From Paenibacillus sp. 1_12 (GTDB taxonomy: Bacteria; Bacillota; Bacilli; Paenibacillales; NBRC-103111): a DNA stretch of 64,000 nt. Shown here one piece after another: positions 7,590 to 15,480 of the stretch. Numbering within the stretch: position 1 is the stretch's first letter; every line of letters begins with the position of its first letter. The notes under the pieces are model-generated. The model was not told where the DNA came from, made no database searches, and worked only from the letters and a program-made list of their open reading frames with translations. A program made the translations under genes and the position numbers. The stretch lies in the NCBI RefSeq assembly GCF_900114475.1, contig NZ_FOTE01000003.1:412667-476666 (forward strand), written 5' to 3'.

Positions 7590-8888
7590 ATGCGATCTGG
7601 TATCAAACCACCGTGGGGATATACTCAAGATGAGCATACGAACCCGTTGATCCCAACTGACAAACATTCGGGTACATTAGGCAAACAAGTCCGATTGCTG
7701 CTAGCTGTTCATGGCTTGTTTGCAGCGGGCACCGCCCTGTCGGGAACATTCGTTAACGTTTATTTATGGAAAGCACGCCATGATTACACGATTATTGGCT
7801 GGTACGCTTTGATTAATTATGTGGCCATGGCAGTCGTATTTTGGCTTGCTGGTGTATGGGTGAAGGAACATAATAAAATGAACTGTCTTCGCTTGGGTGT
7901 CGCGGTCTCGGCAAGCTTTTATATGCTGGTGCTGTGGCTGGGAGATCGGGCAGTCGATCATTATTTGGTGCTGGGAATTATTTTGGGAACCGCCTCTGGG
8001 CTTTTCTGGCTGGCATTCAATATCGTCTATTTTGAAGTGACAGATCCTTATAATCGTGATCGTTTTAATGGCTGGACAGGACTCCTCGGCTCTGTTGCCG
8101 GGATGATTGCTCCCTGGATTGCCGGTTTTTTGATTGTGCATATGAGCCCAAGCGGTGGCTACCGGTTGATTTTTACCATTTCACTCGTTATTTTTTTGTT
8201 GGGTGTATTGGTCAGTTTTTTCTTGACTAAAAGAAAATCCGAAGGTCATTACGAGTGGCTGCTGCCGGCTCGCTGTCTGTTCAAAAAAGGAACGGTATGG
8301 CGCCCCGTATCACTAGCATTAATTGCCCAGGGTATAAGAGAAGGCGTATTTGGCTTTCTAATTGCTTTGCTCGTCTATTCAAGCACTGGCAGCGAAATGA
8401 TGCTCGGCAACTTTTCTTTGATCACTTCGGGAGTTGCTCTGATCAGCTTTATGATAGCGGGAAGGCTGCTTAAACATAAACATCGGTCCGCTGCTATGGG
8501 ATGGGGCGCTTTGATGATGGTTGTGGTCATTGTTCCTATGTTTTGGGGTGTCAACTTTATTTCGCTGCTCATATTTGGTGTAGGGGTTAGCTTGTTTTTT
8601 CCATTGTATTCGATTCCCATGACCTCTTCGGTGTTTGATTTAATCGGCATGGATCCAGATTGTGTCAAAAAACGTGAGGAATATATCATTTTTCGTGAGC
8701 TGTCGCTTAATGTGGGCCGGATCTCGGGTTTGGCCGTATTTATTGGTGTTGTTAGTGTTACGGTTTCTCCACTCGCCATGAATGTTCTGCTGCTCACCAT
8801 CGGAAGCTCACCGGTAGCCGCCTGGTTATGGATGAGACGGGTTTATAAAACCCGTGGACAGAGATTGGCTCCGAAGTCACCCCATTGA
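7590..8888 (+). CDS. MFS transporter
   Basis: The 432-residue protein has about twelve hydrophobic helices in two halves around a central charged loop near residue 215 (LTKRKSEGHYEW). The long hydrophilic N-terminus (about 35 residues) precedes the first helix. The fold and length fit a major facilitator superfamily permease; no substrate can be read from the sequence. The start has GAAGGTGATG about 6 bp upstream. It may be the last gene of the zinc-ribbon group (136-bp gap) or independently expressed. Confidence 0.82.
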   Translation: MRSGIKPPWGYTQDEHTNPLIPTDKHSGTLGKQVRLLLAVHGLFAAGTALSGTFVNVYLWKARHDYTIIGWYALINYVAMAVVFWLAGVWVKEHNKMNCLRLGVAVSASFYMLVLWLGDRAVDHYLVLGIILGTASGLFWLAFNIVYFEVTDPYNRDRFNGWTGLLGSVAGMIAPWIAGFLIVHMSPSGGYRLIFTISLVIFLLGVLVSFFLTKRKSEGHYEWLLPARCLFKKGTVWRPVSLALIAQGIREGVFGFLIALLVYSSTGSEMMLGNFSLITSGVALISFMIAGRLLKHKHRSAAMGWGALMMVVVIVPMFWGVNFISLLIFGVGVSLFFPLYSIPMTSSVFDLIGMDPDCVKKREEYIIFRELSLNVGRISGLAVFIGVVSVTVSPLAMNVLLLTIGSSPVAAWLWMRRVYKTRGQRLAPKSPH

Positions 8889-8932
8889 CCATAGAATTCG
8901 GGGATATATGAGTTCAGAGACTGACTTTGATC

Positions 8933-8960
8933 TTGACAAAATTAGTGACAGCTATAAAAT
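8933..8960 (+). promoter_or_regulatory. SigA-type promoter of cysK
   Basis: TTGACA at 8933-8938, a 16-bp spacer and TAAAAT at 8955-8960 make a near-consensus promoter about 70 bp before the cysK start. The leader holds a small GCAG/CTGC hairpin of unknown relevance. Confidence 0.65.
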
Positions 8961-9030
8961 AAGGTCGGTGGAGTTTCACAGACAATGGGTTGCAGGGCAG
9001 CGTATGCTAAGCTGCAGGAAGGGGTAAGAC

Positions 9031-9954
9031 ATGACATCTAGCCGAATGGTAAATAACGTTACAGAGCTGATTGGGGATACACCAGCTGTTCGGATTCGCA
9101 GACTCGTAGGTGAACACGATGCAGAGGTTTACGTAAAGCTCGAATACATGAATCCGAGCGGTAGTGTAAAGGATCGTGCGGCTTATAATCTGATTCTGCA
9201 GGCAGAATTGGACGGCTCGTTGAAGCCGGGGGCTACGATTATCGAGCCGACAAGCGGCAACACAGGTATTGGTCTGGCGATGAATGCGGCGGCCAAAGGC
9301 TACAAGGCGATTTTAATTATGCCTGACAATATGACCAAGGAACGGATTAATATATTAAAAGCTTACGGTGCCCAGGTGGTTCTGACGCCTGCAGCAGAAA
9401 GAATGCCGGGGGCTATCCGCAAGGCAATGGAGCTGAAGAGTCAAATTCCTGACAGCTTCATTCCGCAGCAGTTCGAGAATAAAGCAAATCCTGATATTCA
9501 TCGGACTACGACAGCTTTGGAAATTTTGGAGCAAATGGAAGGTCGGTTGGATGCCTTTGTTGCTACTTCAGGTACTGGTGGCACGATAACTGGAACTGGT
9601 GAAGTGCTGCGCGATAAGCTGCCGGAAATTCAAATTTACGTTGTCGAGCCAAAGGGCTCCCCTGTATTGTCAGGCGGGGAACCTGGACCGCATAAGCTGG
9701 TAGGGACAAGTCCCGGCTTCGTTCCGGTAATTCTGAATACGGACGTTTACGATGAGATCGTTCAGGTATCGGATGAGGATGCTCTGAATACAACACGTCA
9801 ATTGGCGATTCAGGAAGGAATTCTTGTCGGCCCTTCTGCTGGTGCCTCGGTTTGGACCGCACTCCAGGTTGCCAAAAAGCTGGGTAAAGGCAAACGCATT
9901 CTGTGTATTGCACCGGATACCGGAGAACGTTACTTAAGCATGGATATCTTTTAA
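9031..9954 (+). CDS. cysK: Cysteine synthase A (O-acetylserine sulfhydrylase)
   Basis: The 307-residue PLP enzyme makes L-cysteine and acetate from O-acetylserine and sulfide in the cytosol. The PLP lysine is Lys47 in SVKDRA, the substrate loop TSGNTG lies at about 74-79, and the glycine-rich phosphate loop GTGGT is near residue 180. Length and motifs match CysK/CysM. GGAAGGGG precedes the ATG, and a strong terminator follows. It is monocistronic here, with no sulfur-assimilation neighbours except metA-metI about 40 kb away. Confidence 0.95.
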   Translation: MTSSRMVNNVTELIGDTPAVRIRRLVGEHDAEVYVKLEYMNPSGSVKDRAAYNLILQAELDGSLKPGATIIEPTSGNTGIGLAMNAAAKGYKAILIMPDNMTKERINILKAYGAQVVLTPAAERMPGAIRKAMELKSQIPDSFIPQQFENKANPDIHRTTTALEILEQMEGRLDAFVATSGTGGTITGTGEVLRDKLPEIQIYVVEPKGSPVLSGGEPGPHKLVGTSPGFVPVILNTDVYDEIVQVSDEDALNTTRQLAIQEGILVGPSAGASVWTALQVAKKLGKGKRILCIAPDTGERYLSMDIF

Positions 9955-9985
9955 GCTTAGAAATTGAATAAAGTAAGCGATGAAG

Positions 9986-10007
9986 CACCTCGGATGAGGT
10001 GTTTTTT
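9986..10007 (+). terminator. Intrinsic terminator of cysK
   Basis: CACCTC, a GGAT loop and GAGGTG are followed by TTTTTT. Confidence 0.85.
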
Positions 10008-10084
10008 AATTTTTTATGTTTGCATAAAAATTCATTTAAATGTATAATTATAATATCAGTTAACCGAAAGGCGGCGTTTGTAAA

Positions 10085-10381
10085 TTGGCCAATCAAGGGA
10101 TACAAATCGAGTTGGATAATAAGTGCCCGCTGCAAAGCGATTACCAGGAACTGCTTGCTTCGATATTGGAAGAAAATCACAATGCCAATGTCTTACAATA
10201 TGAAACCTTTTGCCAAAGCTTTAATATTATTGCAGCGTATGACCAAGGGAAGCTAGTGGGCCTTGGCAGAGCCGTTGAACAAATGGATCACCCTAAACCA
10301 GCCTGTGATATTACTATCCTGCAGCAGTACCGTAACCGGGAAATCGACAGCTATATGCGCAAGCTGCTGTCCATACGTTAA
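10085..10381 (+). CDS. Short GNAT-like protein, probably truncated or degenerate
   Basis: TTG at 10085 opens a 98-residue frame. Its first 65 residues look like the N-terminal half of a GNAT acyltransferase: a substrate strand, then IIAAYDQGKLVGLGRAVEQ, the usual beta-hairpin. In a GNAT the next segment should carry an acetyl-CoA loop of the type Q/R-x-x-G-x-G/A; here the corresponding stretch is YRNREIDSYMRKLL, without the glycines, and the frame stops soon after. AAAGGCGG precedes the start. Either a decayed acetyltransferase or a short non-catalytic paralogue; a terminator follows. Confidence 0.5.
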   Translation: MANQGIQIELDNKCPLQSDYQELLASILEENHNANVLQYETFCQSFNIIAAYDQGKLVGLGRAVEQMDHPKPACDITILQQYRNREIDSYMRKLLSIR

Positions 10382-10432
10382 ACGCATACACTTGTACAAT
10401 CGTTTACCAGCGTTGGTTAACGATATCTATGG

Positions 10433-10465
10433 AGCCTCATATGCAGCAGCCTGTGAGGCTTTTTT
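10433..10465 (+). terminator. Intrinsic terminator
   Basis: AGCCTCA and TGAGGCT form the stem, followed by TTTTTT. It separates the GNAT-like gene from the Lrp-family gene. Confidence 0.8.
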
Positions 10466-10544
10466 GTTATGTGGCAAGCCCTGTTAATTTTATTTTGCAA
10501 AAAACTTGCTATTGGGTGTAAAATGAAGGAATAAGTTTTTTTAA

Positions 10545-10620
10545 GCTTACAGAAGGTAGTTTACTTCGAAAACGAAGTGGAAGCTTACGATGTAAGTTTT
10601 CTTTGAAAATGATTAGGAGG
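10545..10620 (+). repeat. Hairpin leader repeat, two tandem units
   Basis: Units start with GCTTAC at 10545 and 10583 (38-bp period). The second contains AAGTTTTCTTTGAAAA and merges into the AGGAGGG of the Lrp-family gene at 10631. Same family as at 34542 and 57011. Confidence 0.8.
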
Positions 10621-10630
10621 GTCACCGACA

Positions 10631-11122
10631 ATGGAGCAATTTAAAATTCGCATTATCGAACTGTTGAAGGAAGACGCGAGAAGGTCATCTGCCTTAATAG
10701 CGACTATGCTTGGAGCCTCGGAGGCGGAAGTGTCCGGAGCCATTCGTGAGCTGGAGGAAGCGAATGTCATCGTGAAATACGCGACAGTCGTGAACTGGTC
10801 CAAGGTAGATGACGATAAAGTTACAGCTTTAATTGAAGTGCAAATTACTCCGGAACGTGGCCGCGGCTTTGATGCGATTGCGGAACGTATTTATTTATAT
10901 CCAGAAGTGAAGTCCGTTTATTTGATGTCCGGCGCTTATGATCTGCTTGTTGAAATTGAAGGCAAGACGCTGAAGGAAGTGGCTTCGTTTGTTTCCAATA
11001 AGCTCTCGCCGATTGATCGTGTATTATCTACCAAAACCCATTTTATATTAAAAAAATATAAACAGGACGGTATCATCTTCGAAGATAAGGAAGAGGACCC
11101 CCGCCTGCTAATCTCTCCGTGA
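10631..11122 (+). CDS. Lrp/AsnC family transcriptional regulator (AlaR-like)
   Basis: The 163-residue protein has an N-terminal winged-helix region (about 5-60: LLKEDARRSSALIATMLGASEAEVSGAI..LEE) and a C-terminal ligand-binding RAM domain (from about 70; the segment VKSVYLMSGAYDLLVEIEG is typical of it). Members bind amino acids and control amino-acid metabolism genes. The adjacent aminotransferase, 13 bp downstream, mirrors the B. subtilis alaR-alaT (yugG-yugH) pair, so control of alanine synthesis is the likely role. The leader carries the hairpin repeats rather than an obvious operator. Confidence 0.88.
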   Translation: MEQFKIRIIELLKEDARRSSALIATMLGASEAEVSGAIRELEEANVIVKYATVVNWSKVDDDKVTALIEVQITPERGRGFDAIAERIYLYPEVKSVYLMSGAYDLLVEIEGKTLKEVASFVSNKLSPIDRVLSTKTHFILKKYKQDGIIFEDKEEDPRLLISP

Positions 11123-11135
11123 AGGACGATGAGCT

Positions 11136-12338
11136 ATGATTAAGAATAATGAAATACTTTCAACTTCCGTAAAATCCATGTCTGGGTATTTGGCTCCGTT
11201 GGTGCGGGATATTCCACCCTCTGGTATTCGGAAGTTTTTTGATCTGGTTAGCGCTAGCAAAGAAGATATTATTTCACTTGGTGTTGGCGAGCCGGATTTT
11301 TGTACGCCGTGGCATATAAGGGAAGCTGCTGTGTATTCTCTGGAACGGGGAAATACGAAGTATACACCGAATGCGGGTCTATACGAATTAAGGGAAGCCA
11401 TTTCTGAATATTTGTATGATTCCTTTCAGGTTCCCTATGAGCCAAGCGATGAGGTGCTAGTGACGGTTGGCGGCAGTGAGGCTATTGATTTGGCGCTTCG
11501 GGCTTTGGTTGTTCCGGGGGATGAAATCCTGATTGCAGAGCCAAGCTATATTTCCTACTCACCGATTACACGGATCAGCGGAGGGGTACCGATAGGTGTT
11601 GAAACCTTTGCCAAAGATAATTTCAAATTAAAACCGGAAGCATTAAAAGCACGCATTACGCCGAAAACCAAAATTTTGATTGTTAGCTACCCAAGCAACC
11701 CTACAGGCGGCATCATGAACTATGAGGATTGGGTTCCGATTGCCAAAATCGTTGAAGAGCATGATCTGATCGTGATATCCGATGAAATTTATGCGGAGAT
11801 GACCTTCGAACAAAAGCACGTGAGCTTTGCCTCCCTGCCGGGGATGCGAGACCGTACGATTCTGGTTAGCGGATTTTCAAAAGCTTTTGCGATGACGGGC
11901 TGGCGAATGGGCTATGCTTGCGGACATTCCGATATCATCAAGGCAATGTTAAAGATTCATCAGTATACAGTCATGTGTGCTCCAGCGATGGGTCAGGTAG
12001 CTGCACTTGAAGCACTGCGCAATGGCAAGGAAGAAATGGAACGGATGATAGAATCGTATAATCAAAGACGGCGCCTGGTCGTTCAAAGCTTTAGGGAAAT
12101 TGGAGTGCAGTGTCATGAGCCACAAGGCGCATTTTACGCATTTCCTTCCATTCTTTCCACAGGCCTAAGCTCGGACGAATTTGCACAAAGATTACTGCAT
12201 GAAGCTAAGGTCGCTGTTGTTCCAGGTGACGTATTCGGACTGGGTGGAGAAGGCTTCATACGTTGTTCTTATGCCTATTCAGTGAACCAATTGATCGAAG
12301 CTATCGACCGTATAGGTAATTTTGTGAAAAAAATATAA
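11136..12338 (+). CDS. Class I/II aminotransferase (alanine transaminase AlaT-like)
   Basis: The 400-residue fold-type I PLP enzyme has the substrate segment SLGVGEPDF near residue 48, the conserved SYPSNPTGG (about 187-195), SDEIYAEM and the Schiff-base lysine Lys249 in SGFSKAFAMTGWR. This arrangement fits the aspartate/alanine aminotransferase subgroup Ib. Pairing with an Lrp-type gene in the same operon supports an AlaT assignment, as in B. subtilis; aspartate or another amino donor cannot be excluded. The reaction moves an amino group between an amino acid and 2-oxoglutarate or pyruvate in the cytosol. Confidence 0.88.
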   Translation: MIKNNEILSTSVKSMSGYLAPLVRDIPPSGIRKFFDLVSASKEDIISLGVGEPDFCTPWHIREAAVYSLERGNTKYTPNAGLYELREAISEYLYDSFQVPYEPSDEVLVTVGGSEAIDLALRALVVPGDEILIAEPSYISYSPITRISGGVPIGVETFAKDNFKLKPEALKARITPKTKILIVSYPSNPTGGIMNYEDWVPIAKIVEEHDLIVISDEIYAEMTFEQKHVSFASLPGMRDRTILVSGFSKAFAMTGWRMGYACGHSDIIKAMLKIHQYTVMCAPAMGQVAALEALRNGKEEMERMIESYNQRRRLVVQSFREIGVQCHEPQGAFYAFPSILSTGLSSDEFAQRLLHEAKVAVVPGDVFGLGGEGFIRCSYAYSVNQLIEAIDRIGNFVKKI

Positions 12339-12442
12339 TATCACCAAAATACGACAAAATAACCCGTTTCCTTCCTTAACAAAAGCTGTTATCTTTATAG
12401 TATAGTAGTTTTTGAGATACGTATAAGGAGGAATGGATTGAC

Positions 12443-12709
12443 ATGGCTTTTCCAGAGTATCAGCTTGGGCAATATTTCCACATCGGTTGGATACGGGAAA
12501 AGGATCAACAACCAAGGTGGTTACTAAAAACCAAGAAGTATGACTCTGATTTATTGACGTTAGAAGAGGAAATTAGCAGCTTACGTCAACAGTTAGAAAA
12601 TCTGGTCACTCTAAGGAAAAGTATGTCGTCTCCTGAGGTTGTTGCTTTCAGCACGATTCTTGATGAAAAAATTAATGAGTATATGAACTACGACAAAAAG
12701 GACCGATAA
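12443..12709 (+). CDS. Spo0E family aspartyl-phosphate phosphatase
   Basis: The 88-residue protein has an N-terminal extension (about 35 residues) and then LEEEISSLRQQLENL..PEVVAFSTILDEKINEY, which matches the two-helix Spo0E fold with its S-x2-LD-x2-I signature. Family members dephosphorylate Spo0A~P and delay sporulation. AAGGAGG lies upstream of the ATG. TTAACA..TAGTAT-like promoter elements are present at about 12377-12404. The end of the gene overlaps a terminator hairpin. The N-terminal extension is longer than in the ~55-residue members, and its function is unknown. Confidence 0.75.
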   Translation: MAFPEYQLGQYFHIGWIREKDQQPRWLLKTKKYDSDLLTLEEEISSLRQQLENLVTLRKSMSSPEVVAFSTILDEKINEYMNYDKKDR

Positions 12710-12725
12710 CTTTCGGTTCTTTTTA
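12698..12725 (+). terminator. Intrinsic terminator overlapping spo0E-like stop
   Basis: AGGACCGA pairs with TCGGTTCT, followed by TTTT. The upstream arm includes the last codons of the Spo0E-like gene. Confidence 0.75.
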
Positions 12726-12752
12726 ATCTTGCTGCAGAAAGGAATTGATGAA

Positions 12753-13673
12753 ATGGACAAACTAAAATTATTTATGAAGGCATCCAGATTCCAAGTCATT
12801 CCTGTCATGTTGATTCCCATTATTCTCGGCGCTTTAGGCGCCTATGCGTGGAAGGGTATATTTCATCCACTGCTTTTTGTGATAACCTTGATTGGTGCTG
12901 GAGCTGCTCATCTGTTTTCCAATATGATTAATGATTTATGGGATTATCGGAACGGTGTCGATGTTGCCGCCGCAGAAAACTCGGGTGCAATTTCCACGAA
13001 TTCCGGTTTTTTGGCTAATGGTACATTATCGGAGAAAAGCTTTGCCTTTTTGACTTGGGCATTATTCTTTGTTGCCCTGCTATGTGGCTTAATACTGAGC
13101 TATTATGCAGGCTGGTGGGCATTGATATTTGGTGGGCTTGGAGGCTTGATTGCCTATTTTTACGTGGCTCCTCCGCTGAAATTTGGCTACAGAGGTAAAG
13201 GCTACAGTGAGATCGCAATTTTGCTGTCATTCGGGATTTTACCGATTATGGGCAGCTATTTTGTCCAGACGATGCAGCTTGATTATCGTGCACTGCTTTT
13301 ATCGCTGCCGATCGGTCTGCTGACGACATTGATTTTGTTTAATCATCATTTTTTACATTGGCAATCGGATAAACAAGCAGGGAAACATACATTAGTCGTA
13401 GTTTGGGGAGAACAAAGAGCTATTCAGTTTTCGCGTTTCCTATTATTTTTGGCGTTTCTTTCATTGTTGGTGTGCGTACTCTTCGATGTACTTCCTTATT
13501 ATGCATTGATTGCTTTAGTGACGGTTATTCCTATATATAAGGTTTATGGTAGGCTGAAATCGGAGAACCCGTCGGTCGCTTATCTGCCCTTGATGGGAGC
13601 TTCACTTAAGGTTACCGTTCGCTGTGGATCCATTATGATTTTAACATTGTTAGTGCAAGGAATTTTTCAATAA
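12753..13673 (+). CDS. UbiA-family prenyltransferase (MenA or MqnP-like)
   Basis: The 306-residue protein has about nine hydrophobic helices and both Asp-rich motifs of UbiA enzymes: N60-D61-x2-D64-x5-D70 (NDLWDYRNGVD) and DKQAGKHT near residue 205. These bind Mg2+ and polyprenyl diphosphate. It most resembles 1,4-dihydroxy-2-naphthoate prenyltransferase (MenA), which attaches the isoprenoid tail in menaquinone synthesis. Because mqnC of the futalosine route occurs at 52.9 kb, it could instead serve as the MqnP prenyltransferase. ATG at 12753 has AGAAAGGA upstream; a TTG at 12729 lacks a ribosome-binding site. Confidence 0.85.
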   Translation: MDKLKLFMKASRFQVIPVMLIPIILGALGAYAWKGIFHPLLFVITLIGAGAAHLFSNMINDLWDYRNGVDVAAAENSGAISTNSGFLANGTLSEKSFAFLTWALFFVALLCGLILSYYAGWWALIFGGLGGLIAYFYVAPPLKFGYRGKGYSEIAILLSFGILPIMGSYFVQTMQLDYRALLLSLPIGLLTTLILFNHHFLHWQSDKQAGKHTLVVVWGEQRAIQFSRFLLFLAFLSLLVCVLFDVLPYYALIALVTVIPIYKVYGRLKSENPSVAYLPLMGASLKVTVRCGSIMILTLLVQGIFQ

Positions 13674-13701
13674 AATTCAACCAGGGAAAGAGGCAGCTTG
13701 G

Positions 13702-14430
13702 ATGAGCAGAGAGCAAATATTAGGAGATTTTCACAACATCTTGTCCGAAGACGACGTCTGGAAAATTGGCGGATTTCCGCTGCAGGACGGTTCCTTCTGG
13801 AATTATCGGGAGCCGAGCGCAGTCGTTATCGTCCGCAATGGAATTTTATATGTGAGAGCACCTCTTAGCCGCAAGCATGATCATGTGCAGTTTCTGGATA
13901 ATGCGAAGCATATGTATTATTCAGTCGAGGCCATTCAGGTTCCTGAAGCAGGCGAGGTAAGCTTTGAGCTGCAAATCCGTTCAAGAACAACAGGGACAAC
14001 AGCTCAAGATTTGTATGATGGTTTTGTTTCACTAAATTTGCTGGACTTTACTACTGGAGCAGCGCTTGATTTTTTTGTAGGTAATGATACTTATGCTAGC
14101 GTGTATGGCATTCTTCCTTTCCCAGGCGTCCAGGTCCCTGAATCCGACAAAACCAGATTCTTTTGTATTTTCAAGGAAGAGACGGATTTTCAGCCGCGTG
14201 AGTTCAATACGTATCGTATTACGTACCATCGCGGAAATGACGAGGTTGTATTTGCAGTGAATGGTGTCGAGGTTCGTCGTGAGCGGCAGGTGCCCATTAA
14301 GCTGAATCAATTCACGGTTGCGCTCGGGATTATGACGGAGAAGGATTTGACCCCTGAGGGCAGCGTATCGGTTCATGGCCAAACGGTCATAGCGGAGTGG
14401 ACGCCGATTAAAGTGACGTATCGAGATTAA
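13702..14430 (+). CDS. Conserved hypothetical protein, beta-rich
   Basis: The 242-residue protein has no signal peptide and no membrane helix. The sequence is beta-rich with alternating hydrophobic residues (VVIVRNGILYVRAP, VSFELQIRSRT, NTYRITYHRGNDEVVFAVNGVEV), reminiscent of a concanavalin-like/laminin-G sandwich such as DUF6081- or DUF1349-type proteins. No catalytic motif is visible. It lies 28 bp after the prenyltransferase gene, so co-transcription is possible, but the AAAGAGG site and unrelated theme do not prove a shared role. Confidence 0.7.
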   Translation: MSREQILGDFHNILSEDDVWKIGGFPLQDGSFWNYREPSAVVIVRNGILYVRAPLSRKHDHVQFLDNAKHMYYSVEAIQVPEAGEVSFELQIRSRTTGTTAQDLYDGFVSLNLLDFTTGAALDFFVGNDTYASVYGILPFPGVQVPESDKTRFFCIFKEETDFQPREFNTYRITYHRGNDEVVFAVNGVEVRRERQVPIKLNQFTVALGIMTEKDLTPEGSVSVHGQTVIAEWTPIKVTYRD

Positions 14431-14502
14431 AGGCTTCTTATCTCTGTAACGTTCATAGTGACAGTCATGATTTGTCTGTGAATGAGCTTGTATTGAAAAA
14501 GT

Positions 14503-14535
14503 CCCTTCGGGCCAAGCGGCTCGGAGGGTGTTTGT
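14503..14535 (+). terminator. Probable terminator hairpin
   Basis: CCCTTCGGGCC pairs imperfectly with GGCTCGGAGGG, followed by a short TGTTTGT tract and preceded by an A-run. Confidence 0.5.
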
Positions 14536-14634
14536 CATGCGTATTACTTTTTGTGGAATGATGGCTTTTGTGATAAGATGTGAGGTGAGATTTCATGACG
14601 GACGGCTTTCTGGTTAGTCTGGGAGGAGAGACAG

Positions 14635-15165
14635 ATGAAGGCGAAATTTGCATGTTTAGGATTGATTTTGCTGCTGGTTTTGACAGGCTGTGGGGGGCCA
14701 AAAGCAGATGTGCCGATCTTTATGATGTCGAGCAGCGGCATTCCGAGTGATGTTGGCGATAAGCTGGAAGCGAGTCTGGTGGAAAAGTTGGGACAAGCGC
14801 CAACGATTAAAATACAGACAACGCCTATTTTTTCCATGGAAAAGCTAGTTGTTGAAATTGCAGCTGGTGATAATGGGATCATTGTGGTGCCCAAGGAGCA
14901 GTTCAAAGCGCTCGGTCAGCAGGGTGGTTATGTCAGTCTGGATGCGGTAGCCAAAGCGGAGGATTTCCCTGACGGTGTCATGGAGATTCCGGTGGACGGA
15001 AAATCCGGAGGTGTCGAGAAGCATCTCTACGGAATACCTTTGGAACAAACGAAGTGGTTTACGGAGTTAAAGCTTAATGGAAAAGATTTGATCGCTTTCG
15101 TACCAGCTAATGCGAAAAAGCAGGATCTGGTCATGCAGGCTTTAAAAGTAATTGCCCAAAAATAA
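14635..15165 (+). CDS. Lipoprotein of unknown function
   Basis: The 176-residue product has a lipoprotein signal (MKAKFACLGLILLLVLTGC, lipid Cys19). The mature part reads like half of a periplasmic-binding-type domain: DVPIFMMSSSGIPSDVGDKLEASL, then IIVVPKEQF and repeated alpha/beta segments. No ligand motif is recognisable. GGAGGAGAGAC precedes the ATG. It ends only 16 bp before the cobalamin riboswitch but is transcribed before it, so it is not under riboswitch control. A helper in solute capture is possible but unproven. Confidence 0.7.
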   Translation: MKAKFACLGLILLLVLTGCGGPKADVPIFMMSSSGIPSDVGDKLEASLVEKLGQAPTIKIQTTPIFSMEKLVVEIAAGDNGIIVVPKEQFKALGQQGGYVSLDAVAKAEDFPDGVMEIPVDGKSGGVEKHLYGIPLEQTKWFTELKLNGKDLIAFVPANAKKQDLVMQALKVIAQK

Positions 15166-15181
15166 CAATTGAATAAAGCTT

Positions 15182-15313
15182 GAACAGGTGCCTGTAAGCT
15201 AACACTTATCGGGTTAAAAGGGAAGCTGGTGCAAATCTGGCACGGTCCCGCCACTGTGAAGAAGAAATTCGCCAAGCCGGCGAAGACTTCCAAGTCAGGA
15301 AACCTGCCTGTTC
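15182..15313 (+). promoter_or_regulatory. Cobalamin (adenosylcobalamin) riboswitch
   Basis: The P1 arms are GAACAGG and CCTGTTC. Between them are GGGAAGCTGGTGCAAATC, the GCCACTGTGAAG core and the B12-box AAGTCAGGAAACCTGCC. This is the classic class-I cobalamin aptamer. It lies before btuF and very likely represses the uptake/synthesis operon when B12 is abundant. Confidence 0.95.
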
Positions 15314-15408
15314 TTTGTAAAGACTGTCCCTTTCGAGGAAAAAGGAGCGTCGCGTTTGAATGATCGCAGTTTCTTCGAGTTTATTGCCATCGTTTATTTT
15401 GCGCATGC

Positions 15409-15450
15409 CCTCTTGTTTCTTTGCGAAAAGAAGCAGGAGGTTTTTCTTTT
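15409..15450 (+). terminator. Terminator, expression platform of B12 riboswitch
   Basis: CCTC..GTTTCTT pairs with AAGAAGC..GGAGG around TTGCGAA, then TTTTTCTTTT. It sits between the aptamer and btuF and would stop transcription in the ligand-bound state. Confidence 0.8.
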
Positions 15451-15480
15451 GTTGGGGAAGCATGGGAGGAGCTTTTAAAA

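Noticed and set aside
9563-10180. 205-codon minus-strand frame overlapping cysK
   Set aside because: It lies antisense to a certain cysK and its terminator, has no recognisable domain and no ribosome-binding site.
12729-12752. TTG 12729 as start of the prenyltransferase
   Set aside because: It overlaps the spo0E-like terminator and lacks a ribosome-binding site; ATG 12753 has AGAAAGGA.
15421-15480. Longer BtuF N-terminus from ATG 15421
   Set aside because: It would overlap the riboswitch terminator and bury the lipoprotein signal; ATG 15481 has GGGAGGAG.
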